Shown here piece by piece: positions 22,778 to 34,564 of a stretch of DNA of 64,000 nucleotides (positions are counted from its first letter, which is position 1; each line of letters begins with the position of its first letter). Position numbers and translations under genes: made by a program. The stretch is from Cladosporium sp. IMV 00045 (Eukaryota; Ascomycota; Dothideomycetes; Cladosporiales; Cladosporiaceae): assembly GCA_001931905.2 (NCBI GenBank), contig MSJI02000075.1:43708-107707 (forward strand). Reading direction: 5' to 3'. The notes beneath the pieces are model-generated. The model made no database searches, was not told where the DNA came from, and was given only the letters and a program-made list of their open reading frames with translations.

Positions 22778-23776
22778 CTATCGATCAAGGCCCTTCGAAA
22801 GCTCACCATTCGATTTCCAGATCTCAAATTCGAAATCTGGTTGGAACTCGGTGTACAAAACCTCCTAGTATACTCTGTCAATGAGGGAGGGCTTCGCGGG
22901 ACTTAGAAAGGGGTGCACATACCGGATCCGCATTTACTCGTGCCGTAAACCGAGCCTCTTCGTCCCCAATATGCCTCTTGGGTAAACCGGCACTTTCGAC
23001 CATGAGCTGGACTTCGCAGGAGCGTTCCATCATCGTGAACAGGTAAGCAGCTTCATCGACGGTCGATCCAGCGGTGAGAAGACCATGGTTCTGTAGAATG
23101 ACTGCTCGTGCCTTCTCGCCAAGCGCGGCGGCTACTCTCTGGCTCTCTTCATCATCGAGAACGACGCCTCCGAAGGATTCATAGACGGCTTGAATGCCAT
23201 AAAGAGTGCACATATCTTGGTTGATGATGTCTAGCGGCTTACCGAAGGCTGACCATGCTTTGCCTGCCGGAGAATGGCAATGGCATGCAGCGTTCAGGTC
23301 AGGTCGAGCTTTGTGTATAGCGCCGTGGATCTTGAAGCCCGCCGCATTTACGGCCACTTTATTGCCACCGATGACCTGGCCATCTTCGTTGATATGGACC
23401 ATGTCACTAGCTTTGAGCATGCCGAAGTGCACGCCGAGCCTACGATTGTGTAAGCAGTCTGTCAAAAATCTCCGGGTGAAAGCGAGAGATGTTTGACTTA
23501 CGGGTTGATCCAAAAGGTATTTGGATCAATTGGATCACGGACGCTGATATGGCCAGCAGTTCCTTCCGTAAACCCTCGGCGTGCAAACACTCTGAAAGCT
23601 CCGGCCATATGCTCTAACTGCCATTGTCTCTCCTTGTATGGGTCATCGAATCTAGGAACGCCAGGGAATTCGTAACCGCCTGTTGAGAGCGAGGGAGCCG
23701 GCGTTGGTTGCGTTGGAATCTGTACAGGAATGGTACTTCCGACAGAGCTCTGAGTTTCTGTCGTAGTGACCGACAT
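22778..23776 (-). CDS. Class II aldolase/adducin-domain protein
   Basis: Three exons: 23502-23776, 22923-23439, 22778-22864 (292 aa). Seen: a Thr/Pro-rich leader, then RQWQLEHMAGAFRVFARRG, EGTAGHISVRDP, a metal site in ACHCHSPAGKAWSAFG (His pair), ILQNHGLLTAGSTVDEA with the later His, and the family tail EVLYTEFQPDFEFEIW. Class II aldolase-fold proteins bind Zn and act as sugar-phosphate aldolases, epimerases or decarboxylases; many fungal members are uncharacterised and no substrate can be assigned. The last 29-codon exon is short and was placed by its GTATGT donor, CTAG acceptor and the conserved tail. A start at 23851 upstream is possible. It sits between the amine oxidase and the regulator and may belong to the same pathway. 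Confidence 0.85.
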
Positions 23777-24404
23777 CGTGATGAGTGATCCTGGTGGATG
23801 ATGAGTGTTCCCGATAGAATAACCAGGTTGTCGACTGGATCTTGCGTCCAAGCTAGAGGCTCGACTTCAGAGACTGAGGACCGTATGAGTGTACCTATCT
23901 TGCGTTGGGCTTCATTTTTGCACTTCCTCTAGCCTGCTGCTCCATCTGTGGGTAGCCTCTCGTTTGGACCGTGTGGGAACATACTCACACCAGTCTGTGC
24001 TACAGAGCCAGCAGCGTGGGACGATCCTCACCAATATCGATGGACATAACAAGATAGCACTAACCTGCTCGTATCGCAGTGAGTTACCCCGAACTGTGTT
24101 CCTCACCCGACCAGCCGATGCGAGTTCAAGACGGCAAGTGATAGATGTCCTTATCATGAGATAGGCCAATACATTGGCCGCCGGCGCTCGAGCTTGGCCT
24201 TGCATTGAAGATGGAAACCCACTGCGCAATACTGCATCACATTCGGAGCATGTATCGCTTTTCCTTTTTGACCACGTTTTCACCTTTCGCCCTGGGTTGC
24301 CTTTACTTTCATCCCGAAGTCTTCGTAATCTTGTCTGGTTGACAATTGCTTGATAGAGGGACCTGCCGATATCGCATCTGAACAGTCCGATCTCGGGCGC
24401 ACAG
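23777..24404. promoter_or_regulatory. Divergent region, aldolase-like gene / Zn2Cys6 regulator
   Basis: 628 bp separating divergent starts. Several GATAG-type elements occur on both strands (for example near 23814, 23893 and 24138). No gene is visible inside. Confidence 0.4.
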
Positions 24405-26526
24405 ATGTCAGCCAACTCCGCACGTGCGGCGCCATCGAAGAAACGTACCAAAACATTTACTGGATGTTGGACATGTCGAGAACGAAAGATCAAATGTGAC
24501 GAGACCCATCCCCGCTGTAAAGAGTGTCGTCGTAGGAAACTTGATTGCGAGGGATACGGCGCCCGCCTCCAATGGCTCCCTCCCACCCTACCGTGCAACG
24601 GCCATGAGCATATTGTGCAACAAGCTTCCGGTGCCCTGAGGCGTGTTCTCCCAGCAGGTGAGCTTGTTCTACTGGTTGTGATGATACCGGCCTCTTGACT
24701 AAGTAAGCGTAGAGCCTCCTCAAAGCGTCCTCTCTTCAGACCAACTTGATGATATTCTCAAGTCCCTTGATGATCTCAATCCTGAAGCACTAAATGATAA
24801 CGGTAGTTCCACTGGCCTTGAAAGCTTCAATGTGTTCACTGTGAAAGATGGATGGGGTTACACCTGGGCACACAGCACTGCAGATGATTCTGAGTCGTTG
24901 ATGAGTAGCCAACACGCTCACATCGAAGAGACTTGCAATCCCTCGGCCACACCTGTGCAGACCGCAGCACCTAGTCAGCACTCTGATGTACGACACAACG
25001 CCTCGCCCGACAACGCGAAGACGGCAGTGAACAGCACGCCCTTGGCTTCTTATGTCTCCCCTACCGAGGACGCGGTGGTGCAAGGTCAAGCGAGTGAGTT
25101 ATCCGACGAAGACTGGCTTCACAATGTCGACATCTCGGCCAATCAAAACCTTCCCTGCTCCTCTATGGAATTGGAGCTATTTCTGATGCGACACTATACG
25201 AACCGAGTTTGTCATCTATTCTGCGTTCTTGATACCGCAAAAAGTCCTTGGAAAACGATTCATTTACCTCGAGCTCTGCAGAGTATGAGCGAATTCAGCG
25301 TCACTGGTAAGACTTCAAGGATTCGCAAGGCTCTACAGAAGGCTTTGCTCTCTGTGAGCGCATGGTACCTTTCCAACGATCACGGAAGACATGATGCTAC
25401 GGATGCAGCCGATTCATGGGCGCGAATTGCAGCGATGTATGGCTTCGATGCAATTGCACTCCTCAAGCAAGCGGTCGAGTTCGATTTATATCGCGCTCCA
25501 AGGCCGAAGTACAAAGAGTTTCTAGCAACGATGCTTTCGATGATCACTGTCAACGTGAGCAAGCTCCCCTTGATTCGAGCTTGACATCCGAGCTTACAAA
25601 CTGCGCAGGTAATGTCTGGTGACACAAGTACCTGTGGTGTCCATCTCGACGGAGCACGTCAGCTCTTCCAGCATATGTGGAGTGAGAAGAAGAGTTTCTC
25701 TGAGAAAAAGAAAGCACTGTATCGAATTTATTGCTATTTGCGTATCATCTGGGAAAGCACACAGGTGATTACCACTGAGCAATCGACCAGCTCGTCTCCT
25801 AGGATGATCACCTCGGAGAGTGTTTTCCAAAGATTCGAGCAAAAAGGCTCTCAGTTTTCCTCACCGGGCCGCCTGCCTGGTCTGATCGAGATAACAGCAT
25901 CCGCCTCATTTGAATGCATATACGGTATCCCAGAAAGTCTCCTGGCCCTGCTAGAAAAAGTTATCAGAATCATCGACCAAGTCGACAGGGCGGGCGCATC
26001 GAATTCATCTACAGGATGGCCTGAAGGGTTGAGCTTAGCCTGCGATGCCCTAGAACAATCCATCCTTGATTGGTCATATGAAGAGACGTCAGAAACTACT
26101 TCGTCATTAAGTGATGGCCCTAATGCAGAGATGGTTCGTCACCAAACGCAATCGTTTCATAGCGCTCTGGTCATATTCCTCTCGCAGAATATCCGGCTAC
26201 TCGATCATCGCTATCTGCGACATTATGTCGAAGCCATCCTAGAGAGCATCGAAGCGATTGAGAAGATCAAAGCAAACACCAACATGCTTGCCGCTCCGCT
26301 TTTCTGGCCTGCTTTTATCGCTGCGTCGGAAGCCTTCGATGCGGAGCATCAAGCAAGATTCCGCAAATGGTACGATAAAGTGAGCTCTTACGGAATCGCT
26401 GCCGTCAGAACAGGTATCCAGGTCATACATGAGGTCTGGGACCAGGGTCCTTCACGAACGCGAGCGCATACTAGTTCCTGGAGACGAATCATACAGAGTA
26501 GTGGTAGGAATCTGATGCTCAGCTGA
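24405..26526 (+). CDS. Zn2Cys6 transcription factor, ARG81/UGA3/ARCA-like
   Basis: Three exons: 24405-24657, 24713-25554, 25609-26526 (670 aa). Seen: a canonical binuclear zinc cluster at residues ~20-48, Cys-x2-Cys-x6-Cys-x5-Cys-x2-Cys-x6-Cys (FTGCWTCRERKIKCDE ... CKECRRRKLDCEGYG), preceded by a basic segment, and followed by LQWLPP as in ARG81-type regulators. The C-terminal half matches the fungal_trans_2 layout: FLMRHYTNRVCHLFCVLD, ALLSVSAWYLSND, SGDTSTCGVHLDGARQLF and helices to the end. ARG81 and UGA3 relatives respond to arginine or GABA-type compounds. Position at the edge of the metabolic block suggests a pathway-specific activator; the ligand is unknown. Confidence 0.88.
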
Positions 26527-26783
26527 GAGCCATGTTTCTATCGACGGCAGGATGGGGAACGTCGTAACGATTGGTGTAGCAAAAGGAGATGGAGCAGTAG
26601 TGATCAAGCATTGTAAGGGCACTATTTCAGCCATTTCATTCCCTCAAGTGGCCTTGCGGCTCTTATCTAGAGGAGATAACTAACAAAACATCGTAGCGTC
26701 ATTTCCATGCTTTTTTCCTTTTGGTGTATCAAAGATTCATCATTACATCCTCTCGCTTCCAAAACATCTCAACATCAAATTGC

Positions 26784-27276
26784 TTAGATGGCAGAGTCGT
26801 GCTTGGCGAAGGTACGGGCAAGAGCCTCGAAGGAGTCGACGACGTCCTTGAAGGTCTGCTTCTGCTCGGCGGCGATCTCAGAGACCTCGTTGGCGGTGGG
26901 GTCCTCGTCCTTGTTGGCCCACTGGATCTCGAAGGTGTTGAGCTCGAAGTAGACGTTAAGGCCATAGACGTCTTTGGTCATGTGGGAGGGAAAGCCGCGG
27001 AGCTGGTTGACAAGGGTCATGAGCTCGGTAACATCGTCCTTGGGGACATCGCCGGTCTTCTCAGAAGACTTGACGCTGCCCTCGTACTGGGACTGGCGGA
27101 TGACGGCGGGGCGGTTGGGCTCGCCGATAACCTCAACAGTGTGGGTGGGCTGGCCTTCAAAGGATGTTAGTTAAGATCCTCGTCTTCAAATCGAGCTTTG
27201 TAAACTTACCATCGAAAGGCTTCTGGAGGCGGATGGTGAATTCACCAGAGGGAGGGGGAGCCATAGAGCGAGGCAT
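26784..27276 (-). CDS. Small conserved hypothetical protein (145 aa)
   Basis: Two exons: 27210-27276 and 26784-27154, intron 55 bp. I do not recognise the family. Seen: MAPPPSGEFTIRLQKPFDG, HTVEVIGEPNRPAVIRQSQY, ELMTLVNQLRGFPSHMTKDV, YGLNVYFELNTFEIQWAN, and a charged helical tail (AAEQKQTFKDVVDSFEALAR). No signal peptide or membrane segment. The regular codon use, the clean intron and the compact fold-like alternation of strands and helices support a real gene. The start could also be at the second Met (27264). The gene is convergent with the Zn2Cys6 regulator, 257 bp apart. Confidence 0.72.
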
Positions 27277-28520
27277 TGTGATATATGTGAAGGATTGGTT
27301 TGGTTTGCTGGTGTTTTCGTAAGATAGAGTAATCGTTGCAAGTCGTAAATTGTGCTGTGAGAGAAGAAACAGAATCACAAGACATGGTCGCGTGTCTTCT
27401 AAATGTAGTAATGTCTGAAGCAAAGATTGTTGATGATGCTATTCGACGTCACAGGCATCAGACATTGATGAGCTCAAACTTTCTCCACTTTCTGTTGCGG
27501 CCTCTCTTCGCAACGAGCATTTCCACCGAAATGATTAGCTGGATGTGATCCGATGTGTAAAGATTGCTCCTCGCCAGAGTCTCGACTCTAACCGTGCATT
27601 TCTATTCTATTCTACCATGTTGTCATTGCCCCTCTGGTTTGCCAACGTCAGTGTCTCGTCGGCTTGGTGGGGTAGTTTCTCAACCCGATGGCATTCGATC
27701 GTTTCCGATGTGTCTGAAGGATGAAAGTGGTGGGCGTTTCTCTCGAATTCTTTTCAGCGTCAATTTCTTCCCTCCACATCAGTTGAGATGCACCCGGTCA
27801 AAGGAGGTATGTGATGGTCCCAGCGTGTTCGTCTCGTACCCAGTCGTGAAGCTTGCTGGCTTTGCGTCAAGATGAGGCAGCTGCCAGACTGACTTCTGTC
27901 CCTCTCCTCTCGATATCAAGTTTCCTGCCTTTCTGGATTGATGTTCATCTTTCTACAATACCAGATGCAGTAATTCATCAGTCACGGACCCTTCGACGAA
28001 GCTCCAGGTAGTCAGAGCAGGCGACTAGAGCAAAACCAGAGGCTCCAGAGCAAAGTCCGGATGCTCTGAACTGGTTAGCATGCGAACATGTATGCTCGAT
28101 TGCAAGAATATCGCAATGAACCGGGTGATCATGGAACCTAACAACTCTTTCTTCCGGCAAACGTGAACACAGCGTCGAACATCAAAGCCATAGCAACCGC
28201 ATTGTTGCGTGACGCGGACTTGGGAGAAAGATCAGCAGTCTAAGGAAGCAACGGATGTCGTCTTGACCATATGCATCGCAGACAAGCAAAAGGAGATCTG
28301 ATCTCACTTTCAGTCACTTCGTTATTGAGTCATTGAGTTATTTGAAGCCCGGAGCTGACCATTAACTGTGAATAGCAAGACCCATGATGTCTCATGTCAG
28401 CTTTCCTACAGCTTCAGAAAGACGGAAAGGACGCCCTGCTTGTCGTGGCTGCTTATTTTCGAGCGCATGTCGTGCCTGGCAGATAAGGGATTACTGTACC
28501 TACTTCGTAACCTGCAAATC
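27277..28520. other. Intergenic, no supported gene
   Basis: About 1.2 kb upstream of both the small hypothetical gene (minus) and the pepsin-like locus (plus). Open frames are short and lack family features. Part of it (28368-28520) is in frame with the pepsin-like locus and could be its 5' end. Confidence 0.45.
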
Positions 28521-30155
28521 ATGCGACTGCTTTGCCTCTACACCTCGTCCATCTGCATGTACAAGACATTCACTGCTGCTCTCCGCGCATTGGGAACAAG
28601 GGAGTGGCCTGATAGCAGATCTCTTAACAGTCTCTCTCAACAATCACGAATAGCCACGACCCACGAGGCCCAGCTCAATGCCATTGTTCGATTACACACC
28701 TCTGATACCGCCGATAAGTTCCTACTCATCATTCTGGGCCTTCTTGGGTTTACCTGCGCCAGTCACCTCGATACTGTCAGCATTCCAGCCTACCGCAAAA
28801 CGTTGCAACAAAATGCGCCAGCTACCATCCAACACATGCTCCAGTACAACGACACATGGCTTTACGGCGGGTGGTTCACCGAGATCGGGGTAGGGGAGCC
28901 ACCACAATACCTCCAACTCTTGATCGACACGGGCAGCAGCGACTTGTGGATTCCTGCTGCTCAGGCGGACACGTGCCATGCGGGCCACTGCGTGGGAGGA
29001 AGCTGTGAGTACATTTCACTAAACTGGACGGCCATTTAGCACATTGCTTTCCAGCAACCTGCCCAATCTTTGTGGACACTTGAGATGAAGCTCATAAGCT
29101 GACATGGCGCAGTCGAGTCTCAGAAGTCGCCGACTGTCAAGGATGCTCAAATTCCATGGAATTTCACGATCGGGTACCTGGATGGTAGCTTTGTCACCGG
29201 CAACTACTCCAACGACACCATCAAGTTCGGCACAGCAATACTGCCAAATTTCACATTCGGTTTGGCCGACCACATCGACGTAACGCCCGGCGACATCAAC
29301 GGACCGCAATACGGCATCCTAGGCCTAGGTCACAAGTCTCATCAGACTGGGGCATGTCCGTTCCTGTCGCAGAATTGCTCAGGAGGCTTCGAGCTTCCGA
29401 CCTTGCACGATGCTCTGTACGCTGCAGGTTACATTGGTTCTCGATCTTACAGCCTCTACTTGCAACACAACGGGATAGATGCGGGAAACATTCTGTTCGG
29501 AGGCATCGACAAGGCCAGGTTCACTGGGCCACTCGTCACATTTGGTACAACGCAGCAAGGCTCTGGTCCTCAGAAGGGGAAGTATCTGAGGCAATCTATC
29601 CAGCTCACCGGGTTGAGTACTCAGATCAACAGCTCGACAAAATCCCATCCTTCCGAAATGGTCGCCGGTGAAGCTCTTTTCGACAATGGAAATACTGGCA
29701 TTTCTCTCCCATATGGAGCAAAGAGCATAGTGGAGTCGTTTTAGGAAAGCGTCTCCGTCCGCTTCAACACGACCGAAGAGCTCGCCAAAATCCCCGTCAT
29801 CAATTGCAGCCAGGCAAACGCCAACATCTCACTGACGCTCACTGTCGGCGCGGCATCAGGACTATCCGGACAGAGCATATCAATAACCGTCCCCTTCTAC
29901 CAACTGGTCACCCCACTATATGAAGGATACAACAGCAGCACTCCCATGCAGCTCGATGGACAACCGATTTGTCGGCTGAACTTGCGTTACAGTAAGAGCT
30001 ATATGTCGTCAACCGCGATGTTAGGCATGCCGTTCTTGAACTCCGCCTACACCTACTACAATCTTGACCAGCACACCATCTCAATCGCAAAGCCGGCGTT
30101 CCTGACGAAAAAGTCCGATGTGGTTGCCATCGGCAAAGGCGGGTGCCGAACCTGA
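28521..30155 (+). pseudogene. Pepsin-like aspartic protease interrupted by an in-frame TAG
   Basis: Exons 28521-29004 and 29113-30155, intron 108 bp. Seen: a hydrophobic segment (KFLLIILGLLGFTCASH), flap-entry sequence YGGWFTEIGVGEPPQYLQLL, the first catalytic motif LLIDTGSSDLWIPA, GILGLGHKSHQ, LFGGIDKARFTGPLV, and C-terminal MLGMPFLNSAYTYYNLDQH, so this is an A1-family protease with both lobes. Two defects: the second active-site motif reads LFDNGNTGISLP where D-T/S-G-T/S is expected, and a TAG at 29742-29744 stops the frame, with perfect continuation after it (ESVSVRFNTTEEL). No ATG sits just before the hydrophobic segment, so the start is uncertain (28368 and 28521 are candidates). Either a decaying gene or a sequence error; the weak second motif favours decay. 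Confidence 0.65.
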
Positions 30156-31091
30156 CGGGCACAGGTTAGGAAAGTTTAAAGGCAGACATCATTGGAAGAC
30201 ACAAGCGAGCAGGCTCTATCATTCCGTACCTAGGAGGCACGGCTCACTCACAGCATCTGAGGCTCCTTAGCCTCGATCAATTACCTACTGAGTTTGGCAT
30301 CCAAAGTTCTGCCAATCTTTTACCTACCAACGAATTGAAGACTCCCACCCACTTTGCCACAATCGCCACTGCCTTATTCACCCGGAGTGTAGCTTTTATT
30401 GTTGTTCGTATCTTTCCCCTGCCAGATAATTGAAGAGTTCAATCAGAATGGCCGTAATCGCCATTGCTGTTCTTTCAAAGTGTGGTATGCGATGTATTCT
30501 GCCTACGGTACTGTTGCAACCCAAATTTTAGCCATCAAATGCTCTCAGTTTCGAACGAGAAAACCCACAAATTCACTACCTACCCTTCTGCGAGCTATTA
30601 TCCTCAAAATTCACCTCACAGTATTCTCATGCCAGTCGGGAATCCTGATACACTGAGACCCGACCCAGAACCTAACATCCATGTTCTCCAACTGTCGATA
30701 CGTCCCAAATTTGAGATCTCGAAACCACGATTAAGGGTTAGGGTTGAGGTAACACTTCCATGATCAACCAGATTCAAAGCACGAGCCACCAGATCTCAAG
30801 ATCTCCACCATTCAGAACATCATTCAGCATGACATCATGCATCGGGCGTCTGCGAAGGCGAAAGGCGAACCATCATGCGTCAACGATGCGTTCATGTTGC
30901 CGAACAACGTGCATGTAGGAGGTAAGGGATCGTTCTTATTGTTAGGAGGTAGTAGCGTGGTATACAAGAACTTACTCTCTTAACCTTCATCCCCATCTAA
31001 CGAAATCCAACATCTTCAACTTCAAACCTCACTCAACACCAACCTCACTCGATACTACCAACTCCCACCTCTACAAGACAAAGCAAATACG
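30156..31091. other. Intergenic, no supported gene
   Basis: Between the pepsin-like locus and the CsbD-like gene. Contains a short telomere-like stretch (30733-30749). Otherwise nothing recognised. Confidence 0.45.
30733..30749. repeat. Short telomere-like sequence (TTAGGG type)
   Basis: Reads AAGGGTTAGGGTTGAGG, one perfect TTAGGG unit flanked by near units. It is 340 bp upstream of the CsbD-like ATG. Could be a Tbf1/Teb1-type binding site or chance. Confidence 0.4.
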
Positions 31092-31465
31092 ATGTCTTCC
31101 AACAACAACGAACAAACCCCCTCCCTCCTCGGCGGCCACGCGCAATACGTCAAAGGAGCCGCAGAAGTCAGTCAACCCTCCTTTCAAACCCACAAACCAC
31201 CAAATCCCTTAACACCCTCCCCATTCAAACCCCCAACCCAAGTTAACACCCACCAAAGTCCGCAATCGGCACCGCCACCTCCTCCGAAGCCTGGCAAACG
31301 AGCGCCGAAGCCGACAAGCAAAGCGGGATTGACGCGATGAAAGCCGCTTCTCAGAACAGGGACAGCAACAGGGATGGTTATGGAAAAGTGGAAGAAGTTG
31401 CTGGAAAAGTCGCGGGATGTGAGGGGATGGAGAGGGAGGGTGGGGAGAGTAAATCTTCCTCATAG
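31092..31465 (+). CDS. CsbD-like small stress/DNA-binding protein
   Basis: Two exons: 31092-31166 and 31259-31465, 92 bp intron with a GTCAGT donor and a GTTAAC branch site; 93 aa. The second exon has no early ATG, so a plain frame scan misses it. Seen: LLGGHAQYVKGAAE joined to SAIGTATSSEAWQTSAEA, then GIDAMKAASQNRDSNRDGYG, KVEEVAGKVAGCEGMERE and a Ser-rich end. This is the repeat pattern of CsbD-family proteins in fungi (related to Ustilago Hmp1, described as a cruciform/mismatch-binding protein). Small, hydrophilic, probably stress-responsive; the biochemical role in moulds is poorly known. Upstream sequence 31000-31090 is a CA-rich leader typical of highly expressed fungal genes. Confidence 0.82.
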
Positions 31466-31676
31466 GACACCTCTAGGGGATAGGAGGCCATACAATGGCT
31501 TCTTTAAGATAGGATGATGGAAGGAAGATTGTGCAATTGATGACGGGAACACGGATAAAGATAATGAATCAATATGCTCCACACCAAATCCTACATGGGG
31601 TTATTACATTCTTCTCACGGAGCGAGGCTCCTTACTGTTAACATTGTCCCGAGATACAAGGAAATGTGCCCTTCCT

Positions 31677-34564
31677 TCACACACCAGGAAGATACCAAGC
31701 ACAAGTACAAACACACTGCCTCTGCGCGACCTGCAACCACGGAGGCAGATCCCTATTCGCCTCCGTGGTAATCGCCAAATCCTCCATAGCACTATTACAC
31801 CTTCGACACCTACGCAGCTTGGCGCCATCTTTCAGTGGCAATTTCCTCATAGCGTCGTAGCGGGGTTGCTCGCTGGCCCTACTCTGCAGGTGCAGCCAGG
31901 TGGTGTCCCAGAAGTAGATTTTGCCGATGTCGAGGTCGGGGGTGAGTTTGGGGAGTGTGGTCGTCATGAGGGTTGTGAGAGCCTCGTGGAGTTGGTCTGG
32001 GATGTTGCATTCGGTGAGCATGTTCAATTCTAGCTCCGAGCGGGAGTGGTTGGAGGTGTTGGAGTGGGAGTAGGATTCCAGGACGGACTTTTCAGTCGCG
32101 GCGATGAGGCCGTGGGTCGCGTCGATTTTGAAGGGGAGGGTTTCGCCTAGACGCGCGAGTTCGTGGAGTTGTTGCTTTTCGACGAGGGCGCGGGAGAGGG
32201 GTATTTTCTGGCTTAGGACTTTGAAGTAGCGGGGGAGGTAGGTTGCTAGCCAGCGGAGCCAGGTTCGGGAGTAGCTGCAGAGGAGGAGGTGGAATGCTGG
32301 GCTGTTGGTTTCGGTGATGTAGTCTTGCACTGCTTTGAGTGCTGGGGTGCCGTCGCGCATTTTGCGGCTTGTAGTGATCAAGGCTTCGAGGATGAATACG
32401 AACAGGTCGACCGTCCATTTGACCAGCCCTCGCAAGCTGTGGACTACTTCGGATCCCAGTCCTGGGATCTTCTCCGCATGGCCGGTGGTAGTCATCAGTG
32501 ACATGGTGACATGTTTGAGATTGAGTAGGGCCCACGCGAATTGAGCAGGCAGAGCGGGTGATCTTGAAGGCGGCCGAGTCCCTAATACCAGCTGTGCAGA
32601 CAATAATCGTGGGATGTGAGGATCTTTCAGCATGATCATCTGCTTTTTGTTTTCGTCGAATGAAAGTATATCGTGGGCTCGCGTCATTGGCCTCGCAAGC
32701 TGCTGGAAGAAGAGCCGATACAGCTCGGGGCTGAGCTCTGGCGGAAGTAAGGCAAGCGTTTCTGCCGTGGCTGCGCTGTTCAAAGTCAACAACATATGCT
32801 GTCTTGCAATGCAGACGACTGCCTCCTCGATCAAGCCACTCCCATCAACGATGCCGTTGTTTTCTGTGTTTTGCCATCCGTGTCGGAAGAACATCAGTTT
32901 GCCATCCAGCTTGCCGTTTAGTTGGACATAAGCCATTGCTGCACCGCCCAGCGATATGGCAGCATCGACGTTGTGAAAGCCTGACATATGCTCAAATCCA
33001 GCTTGAGGCAGACTGGAGGCGAAGGTGGTATCCATGAAAGGCTCAATGACATTGAAAGTATTGCGGTCTCGGAACTCGACACTTCCGTCGGTATTAACAA
33101 AAGCCAATATCGTCCCGAAAGACATAGACTTTGTGGACAGGACCAGCTTCATCGTTACTTGATCTGGAAGACGGTGCAAGAACTTGCTGGCGGGGAGATT
33201 TGTATTGGTGGTAGAGTTCTTCCTGAGTTTGCCGAAACTCTCGTGCATAACTGGATTCACGTTCTCGACTTGCCATCTTGATATAGCAGTGAAGGACTCG
33301 GGGAGTTGTTGTGTTGACCCTGAAGGTAGTGCTGCTTGGGTGAATGTGGCGATGATGGTTGGAGGAGGTGGAGGTGCCGGGACGGACTGATCCAGAGCGA
33401 AATCTGGAACTTGTGGGAGAAGTGTCAGGCAGGTGAGTTGAGCCAGGTCAGAGTGTTGAGCAGACACGTGTTCAAAGCCAGTGAGGTGGCCAACATCGAG
33501 TGACGGATTCACCCTAATTGATGGCTGTCCATTAGGTCGGGTGAGATGAGTGGGGTTCCAATCAATGGAGACGGCAATGACACGAAAGCGTCTCGCTTCG
33601 TCATACGCGACAAGAAGCAGCTGACTGCCATACTCGCAGAAAGAGGCATGTGATATTAGTTCATCCGACAAGCCAGTGTGGTCTAGTTCCTTCTGAACGG
33701 AATGCCATCGACCGCTCTCCTGCTGATAGAGCAGGGTCAGACACCCGTTACGCGAGACATAGACGATGGCGTTCTTGCCATCAGAAGGGTTGTGTATTCT
33801 GGGAGCATTTGGGTCTCTACCCCTGATTTGAATATTCCAGGATCCGTTGTTCTTGTTGGCTGGGCCGACATAAGGTACCTATCATGATCAGCTCACTTGC
33901 GCACTTCTTTGTAGTGAAATTAAAACTCACTCGAAAGTCAGTCGGCCACATAGGCAACCAGTGGAGGCCCGCAATGGCGTCGCTATTACTTCGACCGGTG
34001 CGATCGAGCGGAAATTCGGTAATGCTCACATGCGTCCTACCGAGACCGGTAGGAGCGATGAAGAGATGGACCAGGCCCACATCATCAACTATAGCAAGTT
34101 CATGTCCCAAGGCGTTGAACTGCAGATGGACGAAGCGTGAGCCTTCCGGAGCACGCACTGGGTAGGGCGACTCTTTGCCGGGCACCCAAGCGCCGGTCTT
34201 GGGGTCTTCGACAAACACGCAAAATGTGACTTTGAGGCCATCGGGAGATATACGGGCGATGCTGCCGGTATTGGACCAGGCGATTTTTCTATATTGACGG
34301 GTTATTTAATGCTGCGGCAAAAACACAGACGGCGGACCGGTCGACTCACGTGCACGCGCCCGAAGTTTGCAGTTCTGCGATGCGCTGGATGACTCCTGGG
34401 GGTGGAGGAAGAGAGGGTGCAGGGATGGGGATATTGACATTGACGTTCAGGCTATCTGTGGCATCGCCGAAGAGGTCGTCCATGGAGTCCATCATTCCTT
34501 GGCCCTGGTGGATATCTTGATCGGCGGCGTCGTTCATGGCGGTGTCGACGTTAGAGTCGTCCAT
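31677..34564 (-). CDS. MED16: Mediator complex subunit 16 (Med16/Sin4)
   Basis: Three exons: 34350-34564, 33931-34288, 31677-33878 (924 aa), introns 61 and 52 bp. Seen: SMDDLFGDATDSL and PPPPGVIQRIAELQTSG at the N-terminus, then KIAWSNTGSIARISPDGLKV and further beta-propeller-like segments (HLQFNALGHELAIVDDVGLV, ISHASFCEYGSQLLLVAYD), long helical C-terminal region (LVKWTVDLFVFILEALI; WLRWLATYLPRYFKVL) and a terminal Cys cluster (RRCRRCNSAMEDL ... QRQCVCTCAWYLPGV). These match fungal Med16, a tail-module Mediator subunit linking activators to RNA polymerase II in the nucleus. Divergent from a sirtuin gene across 834 bp. Confidence 0.9.

Noticed and set aside
29663..29744. An intron that would remove the TAG in the pepsin-like locus (GTGAAG...TTTTAG)
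   Set aside because: It would also delete the second active-site region, and the protein pattern on both sides of the TAG is continuous without it.
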